From: Paraburkholderia domus
GTDB lineage: Bacteria > Pseudomonadota > Gammaproteobacteria > Burkholderiales > Burkholderiaceae
Reading direction: 5' to 3'
DNA: 64,000 nt
NCBI RefSeq assembly: GCF_905220705.1
Contig: NZ_CAJNAT010000001.1
Coordinates: 124,001-188,000, forward strand
Part shown: positions 42,596 through 50,048 of the stretch, piece by piece
How positions within the stretch are numbered: the stretch's first letter is position 1
How the letters are laid out: every line of letters begins with the position of its first letter
Position numbers and translations under genes: made by a program
Notes under the pieces: generated by a model
Told to the model about the DNA's origin: nothing
The model's input: only the letters and a program-made list of their open reading frames with translations
Database searches by the model: none

Positions 42596-44857
42596 TTATT
42601 GTTGACGCGCGATGGTCAGGCGCCAGCCACCCATCAGATCGAATGGCGCCCAGAAAAACGGATGCGCGAAGCGCGGATCGTGCAGAACCGCCAGTTGCGC
42701 AGTACGCATTGCATCGATCGCCTCATGGCCGTCCGCCAGCTGCGAGTAGAACGTGCGCATGGTCAGCGCGCTCGATTCGTCCGCGACCGGCCACATCGAC
42801 ACGATCAGACTGGTGGCGCCGGCGTAGAAGAACGCCCGTGTGAAGCCGAGAATCTCGTCGCCGCGCGCGATCCGTCCAAGACCGGTCTCGCAGGCCGACA
42901 GCGTAACGAGCGAGACATTGTTGAGCTTCAGGTTGTAGATGTCTTTAGCCAGCAACGAGTCCGGACCGTCGGCGGGCTGCGTCGCGGGCGCAAGCAGGAT
43001 GCTCGAGTGCAGCGGGTCGATCGTGTCGGCCTGCGCGTGCGTCGCCACGTGCAACACACGGCCTGCCGGCGCGTTCTCGCGAAAGCTCAGGCGAGTGGCA
43101 TCGCTTTGCAAAAACACCTCCTTGCGCGCAAAGAGCGGCGCGATCCCCCGCACTTCCGCCTCGGCGCCTGGCAACGCGAACGCAGGCGTAATGGCCGGAT
43201 TGCCGAACGCAACCAGATTGCTCGCGATCTGCTGTTGGCGTTGCGCGAGTTGCACTGCGACACTCGCCGAAGGTTCAAGCGCGATGGCGTGACGTTCGAT
43301 CAGAAAGCCGCCGGTGCTGTGCAGTGCCTGAAACGGCAAATAGTGCAACGCGCCGTGCGGCACGATGATCAGCCGCTCATTCGGACGCAGGCCGAGCGGC
43401 GCGATCAGCAGCGCATCGAGCTTGTCGCCGTAGGTCAGCGCGGCCGGACGCCGGCGCACGATCGCGTTGCGCAGGTCGGCAACGGCGGCATCAATGTCCG
43501 CGCGCGCGATCGGCAGCGTGTGCCCGGTGAGGCCATCGCTGCGCACCACCCAGACCACCAACTCCTTTTCAAGGCTGTGGAATTCGACAATCGCCTCGTT
43601 CGGTTTGAGCGCGCTGCGTGTGGCTGCAAGGCTCGGCACCTGTCCGTTCAATTGCTGATCGTCGACGCCGGCGTCGACCCGGTTGCGCACGACGTCGAGC
43701 AGCGCACGCGCCCGGCTGCGTTCGGACAGATTCCAGGCGCTCTCATAGTTGCCGGTTTCGAGTGTCAGCGCGATCGCCTCTTCGAACACTGTTTGCGTGT
43801 CACCGAACAGTCCCGTCTTGAACTCGTCGCTGCGAAAGCGCGCGCGGATTTTCTCGGAGTCGTCGACTGCGAGCAAGTAGGCTTCGCGCGCGTGCGGCTT
43901 GTCGCCGAGAGCGAGATTGGCGCGGCCGATCCCTTCGTGAGCCCACAGGCGATCGTAGTTCGCGTCGCTGGAGTTGCCGCTTTGGCTCAACAGCGCTTCG
44001 AACGCTCGTTTCGCCTCCTCGGGCTTGCCTTCGGCGAGCAGCAGGTTGCCTTCAATGCGCCGGTAGGCAGGCTCGAGTTCGGTGGTGGCCGGGGCCCCGG
44101 CGGCATCGAAGGTTTTGCGCGCGGCAACCGTGTCGCCCGCGGCGATCTGCGCGTTGATCACCGACATCAGCACCAGCGGCTTGTAGCGTGGCGACGCGGT
44201 AGCGAGCGCGTCGTTGTATGCGGCGAGCGCCTCCTGCGGTTTGCCCCGGCGCAAGGCGACGTCGCCGAGCACCTTGTTGGCGGGTGCGTAGACCTGCTCG
44301 GGCGCCTTGGGCGTCGAAGCCAGAGCGTCGCGGGCGTAGCGTTCGGCGTTGTCGAGATCGCCTGCATAGCTGTAGGCAATCGCGAGGTCGCGTTTGGACA
44401 AAGCCGCCAGATCGGCGTTATTGGTTTGCCCGGCGACCACCAGCGCGCGCGCCGCGGCATCGACGCTGTCACGGAAGTCACCGCGCTCCGCGGCCGCGAC
44501 TGACATGCTGCAATAGTCGTAAGCAGGCAGCTTGACGTGGTCGCGCGATAGCAGGAGCCGTCCTTCGGAGGTCAGGGTGTTGATCGTTTCCGCGTCGCGT
44601 TCGCGTTCCGCGGCTTGGCGAAAACCGAACGATTCGGGCGCAAGCGCTGTGCCACTGGCGGGCTGCGCCGCGGCTGCGGACGCGCTGGCCGCCAGCGCAC
44701 TGCCCGTCGCGCTCATCAGTAGGAGCGAGCCCATGACGAGCGCAGAGGTCAGCCGTAAGGAGTCGAGCCGTCGGGGCAATGCAAGGGCAGCGCGCCACGA
44801 GATAGCCCGCACGACGCTGTGTGCCATCCCGCTTGACAAGCCTTTGCGCTCGTTCAC
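42596..44857 (-). CDS. TPR-CHAT caspase-like protease, exported
   Basis: The protein has 753 residues from GTG 44857, chosen for AGGAAG upstream at 5-base spacing. A long basic N terminus leads to a hydrophobic segment (about 35-55), so it is exported or membrane-tethered. Residues of about 75-330 are TPR-like helices (LAIAYSYAGDLDNAERYARDAL is one unit, given here in part). The C-terminal CHAT domain has the caspase-type dyad: His607 in HVATHAQ and Cys656 in LSACETG. It is first in an operon with tpsB and tpsA, so the TpsA system is its likely partner. Confidence 0.88.
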   Translation of the reverse strand: MNERKGLSSGMAHSVVRAISWRAALALPRRLDSLRLTSALVMGSLLLMSATGSALAASASAAAAQPASGTALAPESFGFRQAAERERDAETINTLTSEGRLLLSRDHVKLPAYDYCSMSVAAAERGDFRDSVDAAARALVVAGQTNNADLAALSKRDLAIAYSYAGDLDNAERYARDALASTPKAPEQVYAPANKVLGDVALRRGKPQEALAAYNDALATASPRYKPLVLMSVINAQIAAGDTVAARKTFDAAGAPATTELEPAYRRIEGNLLLAEGKPEEAKRAFEALLSQSGNSSDANYDRLWAHEGIGRANLALGDKPHAREAYLLAVDDSEKIRARFRSDEFKTGLFGDTQTVFEEAIALTLETGNYESAWNLSERSRARALLDVVRNRVDAGVDDQQLNGQVPSLAATRSALKPNEAIVEFHSLEKELVVWVVRSDGLTGHTLPIARADIDAAVADLRNAIVRRRPAALTYGDKLDALLIAPLGLRPNERLIIVPHGALHYLPFQALHSTGGFLIERHAIALEPSASVAVQLAQRQQQIASNLVAFGNPAITPAFALPGAEAEVRGIAPLFARKEVFLQSDATRLSFRENAPAGRVLHVATHAQADTIDPLHSSILLAPATQPADGPDSLLAKDIYNLKLNNVSLVTLSACETGLGRIARGDEILGFTRAFFYAGATSLIVSMWPVADESSALTMRTFYSQLADGHEAIDAMRTAQLAVLHDPRFAHPFFWAPFDLMGGWRLTIARQQ

Positions 44858-45136
44858 TTTAACTTCCTGCAAGAAGGTAAAAGGAAGCGGCTAGGACGGA
44901 ATGCGCGCGCGGTCCACGGGCCGCACACAACGGTTTGCTACATCCGTGTAAACGAATCGGGCCGGCGGATTTTGAAACCGGTGCCCGAACGCGAACCCCC
45001 ATTCGATCACGGGTGCGCCAGGCTGTTTTCAAAAAATAGCCGTGTCAATCGTCTTAAAGGTGGACGCGCCTGCGCGCGAGGGTGGCGCTCGCGTGTGCCG
45101 GGCTCTGCCGTCGAACCCTCCAGGGAGCCGAAGTCG

Positions 45137-47182
45137 ATGAGCAGCCCCGACGACAAAACGGTGATCGTGCAGCGGTCGCCTGGACCAGACGACCGGCAGG
45201 CCGCCGCCGAAGCGGCGGACCCCGATCGCACCGTCGTCACCCGCCCGGCCGTAGTGGGCTCGAACGCGCAACATGCGCTGCCCGCCGGCACACGGCTCGG
45301 CGAGTTCGAGATCGTCGATCTGATTGGCGAGGGTGGCTTCGGTATCGTGTACCTCGCCTACGATACCCAGCTCGGACGAAACGTCGCGCTCAAGGAGTAC
45401 ATTCCCGCGGCGCTGGCCTCGCGCGTCGGCGCAGCCGAAGTGTCGGTCAGGTCCGAACGTCATGAAGAAACGTTTCGCGCAGGACTTAAAAGCTTCATCA
45501 ACGAAGCACGCCTGCTCGCCCGCTTCGACCATCATTCGCTTGTCAAGGTGTACCGGTTCTGGGAAGCCAACGGCACGGCATACATGGTGATGCCCTATTA
45601 CGAGGGCATGACGCTGCGCGACGGCTTGCGCCAGCTCTCCGCGCCACCCGATGAGGTATGGCTGCTCGCCCTGCTGACCCCGCTGATCGAAGCGCTGGCG
45701 GTGCTGCATGCGGCACAGTGTTATCACCGCGACATCGCGCCGGACAACATCATGCTGCTCAAGGGAAGCGGCCGCCCTGTGTTACTGGACTTCGGCGCCG
45801 CGCGGCGGGTGATCGGCGACATGACCCAGGCGCTGACGGTGATTCTGAAGCCCGGCTATGCGCCCGTCGAGCAATACGCCGAAGTGGCGGCCATGAAACA
45901 GGGGCCGTGGACGGACGTGTACGCGCTCGCCGCTGTCGTCTATTTCGCGATTCAGGGCAAGACGCCGCCGCCTTCTGTCGGCAGGCTGATGAGCGACACT
46001 TATGTGCCGCTCGCTACGGCGGCGGCCGGCCGCTATACCGAGCGGTTTCTGCGCGCGATCGACCATGCGCTTTCCGTGCGCCCCGAACACCGCCCGCCAA
46101 GCGTTCAGGCGCTCGCAAGCGAACTGGGCATTTCCATTGATGCAGCCGACGCCGCAGAGGCGGCGACCGAAAACACGGCCCGCACGCCCGTCGAGGCGGC
46201 AGGCGCAAATGCCCGGACAACGACCGTAAGGACTGGCGAGGCCAGCCGCAAAGAGGCAAGCGCGCCGGCCGCAGCAGCAGCCGGCAGTCAACGCAAACGG
46301 GCGGGCCTGATCGCGGCCGCCGCCGTTGGCATTGTCGCGCTTGCGGCAATCGGCGCCTGGTTCGCAACGCGCACGCCACCGGCCGCGACCGCGACTACTA
46401 CGGCTAGCGTGGACGCCGCCGGCCCGGCGTCGCCGAAGCCGGCCAATGCTGGCCCATCGACACCGGGCAACGCCGTTCAAAGTCCGGCAGCCACCACTGC
46501 GGCCATCCAGAACGAGCCTGCTGCTCGCGCTTCGAATCCTCCTACGGATGCAGGGGCGTCCGCCGCGGCGCCGACCGCGACAACACCGCCTGTTCCACTC
46601 ACAAGCGTCGCACCGCCGCCAGTCGCGGCTCTCGCGCCTGCAGATACGCTTGCACCCTATACGCCCGCCAGCGAGCTCGAGCGAATTGCCGCGCTGGCCG
46701 ATCCGTCGATTCATGTCACCGCCACACCGCAGAGCACGACAGCGAGGATCGGCAAGGATCATCTGCAATTCAAACTCAACAGCAACCGCGCGGGCTATGT
46801 GTATGTGTTCATGGTCGATCCTGACGGTCAATATCTGATGCTGTTTCCAAACGGCCTGGACCGCAACAACAAGATCGCAGCCGGTCAGACGCTGTCGTTG
46901 CCGCGCGCAAACTGGCCGATGCTGGCGGGCGACCCGCCCGGTCCCAATCACTTCCTGACGCTGGTGTCGGCGACGCCACGCGATTTCTCCGATGGCGGCC
47001 TGAAGCCGGCGGCGCCGTTCGAATCATTCCCGGCTGACGCACAGCGCGAAGCGGCCACGCGGCGCAGCGCGCGCTATTCGCCGTTCGCGGGCAAGCCGCG
47101 CTGCGCGGCAGACGCGACGGGTTGCGCCGACGACTTCGGCGCCACCACTTTCACCATCGATGCAGTCAAGCCGCCTGGCTAG
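45137..47182 (+). CDS. PpkA-like Ser/Thr protein kinase with DUF4384 domain
   Basis: The protein has 681 residues from ATG 45137; the upstream frame is shadow. The Hanks-type kinase domain covers about 55-330: GEGGFG at 64-69, K86 in VALKEYIP, HRDI at 197-200 with D199, DFGAAR from 218. The membrane segment is at 390-411, then a Pro/Ala/Thr-rich periplasmic linker, then a DUF4384-like domain from about 540 (YVYVFMVDPDGQYLMLFPN). Threonines in DRTVVTRP near residue 31 could be FHA-binding autophosphorylation sites. It is the candidate partner of TagH and the PP2C enzyme. Confidence 0.9.
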   Translation: MSSPDDKTVIVQRSPGPDDRQAAAEAADPDRTVVTRPAVVGSNAQHALPAGTRLGEFEIVDLIGEGGFGIVYLAYDTQLGRNVALKEYIPAALASRVGAAEVSVRSERHEETFRAGLKSFINEARLLARFDHHSLVKVYRFWEANGTAYMVMPYYEGMTLRDGLRQLSAPPDEVWLLALLTPLIEALAVLHAAQCYHRDIAPDNIMLLKGSGRPVLLDFGAARRVIGDMTQALTVILKPGYAPVEQYAEVAAMKQGPWTDVYALAAVVYFAIQGKTPPPSVGRLMSDTYVPLATAAAGRYTERFLRAIDHALSVRPEHRPPSVQALASELGISIDAADAAEAATENTARTPVEAAGANARTTTVRTGEASRKEASAPAAAAAGSQRKRAGLIAAAAVGIVALAAIGAWFATRTPPAATATTTASVDAAGPASPKPANAGPSTPGNAVQSPAATTAAIQNEPAARASNPPTDAGASAAAPTATTPPVPLTSVAPPPVAALAPADTLAPYTPASELERIAALADPSIHVTATPQSTTARIGKDHLQFKLNSNRAGYVYVFMVDPDGQYLMLFPNGLDRNNKIAAGQTLSLPRANWPMLAGDPPGPNHFLTLVSATPRDFSDGGLKPAAPFESFPADAQREAATRRSARYSPFAGKPRCAADATGCADDFGATTFTIDAVKPPG

Positions 47183-47221
47183 CCGCGCGCACGACGTACC
47201 GATGGTCGGCAAGGAGGCCGC

Positions 47222-49015
47222 ATGCAAAAGGTTCAGCTTCTTCTGCTTGCGCTGACAGCCACGCTCGCTGGTTGCGCGAGCAACAATCCCGCGACGAGCG
47301 TGACCGTGGGCGCCACGAACCCCGCCGCCACATCACCGGCTGGGCAAGTGGCGCAAGCAACGCAGCCCGCACAAGCTGCACTGCCGACACAAGGAACGCC
47401 CGCGCAGCCAGCCGCAGTAACGCAAACAGGTGGGCCGGAGGTTGTGCCGACAGCGACACAGCCGGTGGGATCGACCACGGCCACTGGATCCGACAGCCCG
47501 CGACCCAAACCCGCGCCGATCGGCGGCTTCGCGACGCGTCACGCTTACTACGAATCGACCGCCTTTACCGACTTGCCCGGCTGGAACGCCGACGACGTCA
47601 GCGCATCGTGGGAAGCGTTTCGCCGCAGTTGCACCGTGCTCGGCGCCCGTAGCGGCTGGTCGGAACCCTGCAGTGCCGCGTCGGCGGTGGACGTTCGCAA
47701 CGTCGCGGCGATCCGGCGATTCTTCGAAACGTATTTCAACGCGTACCAGATCCGCAATACCGACCGGTCGCTCGACGGCACGATGACCGGCTACTACGAG
47801 CCGCTGCTCAACGGTAGCCGGCAGTATGGCGGCGCCTACGTCTATCCGGTCTACGGCACCCCGAGCGACATGCTCTATCTCGACTCGCGGCGTCTGCCGG
47901 ACCGGGCGCGCGGCGGCGTAAGCGCGGCTCGCATCGATGGGCATAGCGTGATACCGCTGGCCGATGTCACGATCGGCAGCCTCAAGGGTATCTACACGCT
48001 GGACTTGCGCGACAGCGTGCCGGATATCCGCGACAAAAAGATTCGCCTGCGGCTCGATGGCGAGCGCATCGTGCCGTATTACACGCGCGCCGAGATCGAG
48101 CGCGGCGCGCTGAAAGCGCCGATCCTCGCGTACGTCGACGACCCCGTCATGTTGTATTCGATGCAGTTGCAAGGCGCAGGCAAGGTCCGCATGAGCGATG
48201 GTTCGATTCGCCGCTTTGCCTACGCGGAACAGAACGGCCGACCGTTTCTGCCGCCGCTCGCGCACAACGGCAACACGGCGGCTGGCGCGCACAAACTCGT
48301 TGTGCGCGGCCTGGAGATGCAAATCGATGTCAGCGACGACGACGCGCCGGCCACGAGCACCGACGCCAACGCAGCGCATGCGGACGGTGACGACGATGAA
48401 CCCGCCTCGCCATTGCTGCGCGGCTTCAAACTGGCGACGACCACGCCTTCGACAGCGGGCGCGGTCACGCCGGCAGTGACGAGCACCACTGGCGGGCGCA
48501 GTACCGACAATGCAGCTGGCGGCGCAGCCAGCGCACATGTGCCGAATGCGGCTGCGCCTCGTCCCGTCTTCGCGATTTCGGATCCGAGCTATGTGTTCTT
48601 TCGCGTGATCCCGGATTCGCCGAACGGTCCGCTGGGCGCGTTGGGCGTACCGCTATCGGCGGGCCGTTCCGTGGCTGTCGATCCGCGCACCACGCCGCTC
48701 GGCGCGCCGGTGTTTGTCTCCACACGCGACGACCCCCAGGCGCCGGGTGCGATCAACCGCCTGATGCTGGCCCAGGATTCGGGCGGCGCAATTCAGGGCG
48801 CCGTGAGAGCCGATTACTTTTACGGCTTCGGTCAAACCGCGCAGACTCAGGCAAGCCGCACGAAGGAACGGCTGCGAATGTGGGTACTGTTGCCGAAAGG
48901 CTTGCACATCGCGGCGCAGGAGACATCTTTAAAAACGCGCGGCGTGAATCCTGCTGCGTCGAATGCGGATTGTCTGGTCAGCGATCCGGTGCTGTGTGTG
49001 GACGACGCGCCGTAG
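47222..49015 (+). CDS. mltA: Lytic transglycosylase MltA-family lipoprotein
   Basis: The protein has 597 residues. A lipoprotein signal ends at LAGC (residues 15-18). An Ala/Thr/Gln-rich linker runs to about 100. The MltA domain includes GTMTGYYEPLLNGS, and the C-terminal 3D domain carries AVDPRTTPLGAP and AQDSGGAIQGAVRADYFYG with the catalytic-type Asp. A low-complexity insertion of about 90 residues splits the two halves, making it much longer than the 365-residue E. coli enzyme. It starts 40 bp after the kinase gene and could open peptidoglycan for secretion machines. Confidence 0.9.
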   Translation: MQKVQLLLLALTATLAGCASNNPATSVTVGATNPAATSPAGQVAQATQPAQAALPTQGTPAQPAAVTQTGGPEVVPTATQPVGSTTATGSDSPRPKPAPIGGFATRHAYYESTAFTDLPGWNADDVSASWEAFRRSCTVLGARSGWSEPCSAASAVDVRNVAAIRRFFETYFNAYQIRNTDRSLDGTMTGYYEPLLNGSRQYGGAYVYPVYGTPSDMLYLDSRRLPDRARGGVSAARIDGHSVIPLADVTIGSLKGIYTLDLRDSVPDIRDKKIRLRLDGERIVPYYTRAEIERGALKAPILAYVDDPVMLYSMQLQGAGKVRMSDGSIRRFAYAEQNGRPFLPPLAHNGNTAAGAHKLVVRGLEMQIDVSDDDAPATSTDANAAHADGDDDEPASPLLRGFKLATTTPSTAGAVTPAVTSTTGGRSTDNAAGGAASAHVPNAAAPRPVFAISDPSYVFFRVIPDSPNGPLGALGVPLSAGRSVAVDPRTTPLGAPVFVSTRDDPQAPGAINRLMLAQDSGGAIQGAVRADYFYGFGQTAQTQASRTKERLRMWVLLPKGLHIAAQETSLKTRGVNPAASNADCLVSDPVLCVDDAP

Positions 49016-49080
49016 ATGTCATCCGTGGGACAGGCGATTGTTTTGGCCGCGTCAAGACCGGTAGTGCGGTGCGCGCAGCG

Positions 49081-49947
49081 CTAGTGATGAATGGTCAGAG
49101 GCCGCCAATCGGTTTTATCCGTCGGCGGCGTCCAGTTTGCGTCGGCGATGTCGGCGATGGGCTGATACTCGCCGTTGGCCGTCGGCTCCAGGAAGCGGCA
49201 CCAGTTTTCGGGAAGATCTTCCCAATCGATGTGGAGACAAAAGCGGCCTTCGTCGGTAATACTCCAGTGGCCGCTTGCGCTGTGCGCCCCGTTGCGGACG
49301 TTGCCCCCGCCCCAGAAGACGGTCAGCGTGCCGTCGGGCTTGTTGACCCACTGCCTGAGCGCGCCTGCCGTGTTGGTTCGCAACATGGTGGAGCCGGGCA
49401 ACAAGGCCAGCAATTGATCTCTGCTGAGTCTGGGAGGGCGTCCGGTGCCTGCGGGTTGCGGGTTGGCCGAGGCAACGGGTTTCTGCGCCGCAGATGAGCT
49501 TGCCTTGGCGTCGGCCGATGAAGCCGGTGTCGGCGCGGATGCGGCAGCGCGTGAACTCGGCGCGATCGGCTGGGCGGTGGGCCTGGTCGCGACGTTATTC
49601 GCTGGAATGCCTGCGGCGGCAGGCGGCGCCCCAGGCGGCACGCCTGCTTCGGAAGCAGACTTCACGCCTGACTTTGATTTAGCCGCAGCGGCGCGACGCT
49701 GTTCGGCTTTGCGTTTTTTTTGCGCCTCGTCCTCTTTCGTCGGGGGCGGCTGGTCAAGAACGAAGTCCACGCGCTGGATTCGAACGTCTGACTCTGGCGT
49801 CGTAAAGCGAACGGATCGCGGCGCATGGGCTGGCCGCTGCGTCTGATTCGGTTCCGGCGCTAACGCGCTGTCGAGCCAAACCAGCGCGAGCACGGCGGAT
49901 AACGCCCCTGCGCAAAACGGGTGGCTCAACGCAATGCGCGTTTGCAT
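49081..49947 (-). CDS. Exported protein with C-terminal DUF995-like domain
   Basis: The protein has 288 residues from ATG 49947 (AGGA about 9 bases upstream). An N-terminal hydrophobic segment (10-28) is followed by a charged then Ala/Ser/Pro-rich linker (about 65-180). The C-terminal part of about 110 residues carries VFWGGGNVRNG, HWSITDEGRFCLHIDW and NWCRFLE, with two cysteines, resembling DUF995. The location is periplasmic or tethered. It is convergent with mltA and divergent from the second CHAT gene. The function is unknown. Confidence 0.6.
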   Translation of the reverse strand: MQTRIALSHPFCAGALSAVLALVWLDSALAPEPNQTQRPAHAPRSVRFTTPESDVRIQRVDFVLDQPPPTKEDEAQKKRKAEQRRAAAAKSKSGVKSASEAGVPPGAPPAAAGIPANNVATRPTAQPIAPSSRAAASAPTPASSADAKASSSAAQKPVASANPQPAGTGRPPRLSRDQLLALLPGSTMLRTNTAGALRQWVNKPDGTLTVFWGGGNVRNGAHSASGHWSITDEGRFCLHIDWEDLPENWCRFLEPTANGEYQPIADIADANWTPPTDKTDWRPLTIHH

Positions 49948-50048
49948 GGTCGGTCCTGGCGTTGAAATGACAAAGAATGTCCGGCCTGTTCCTGCACCGA
50001 AAACTAGCCTATTAGCGAGGCATGTTGCAATCGGAGGTTTGCCCAATC

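Noticed and set aside
42248..44503. 751-codon plus-strand open frame opposite the CHAT gene
   Set aside because: It is Arg/His/Val-rich, has no motif, and mirrors the codon bias of the minus-strand CHAT-domain gene, whose motifs are intact.
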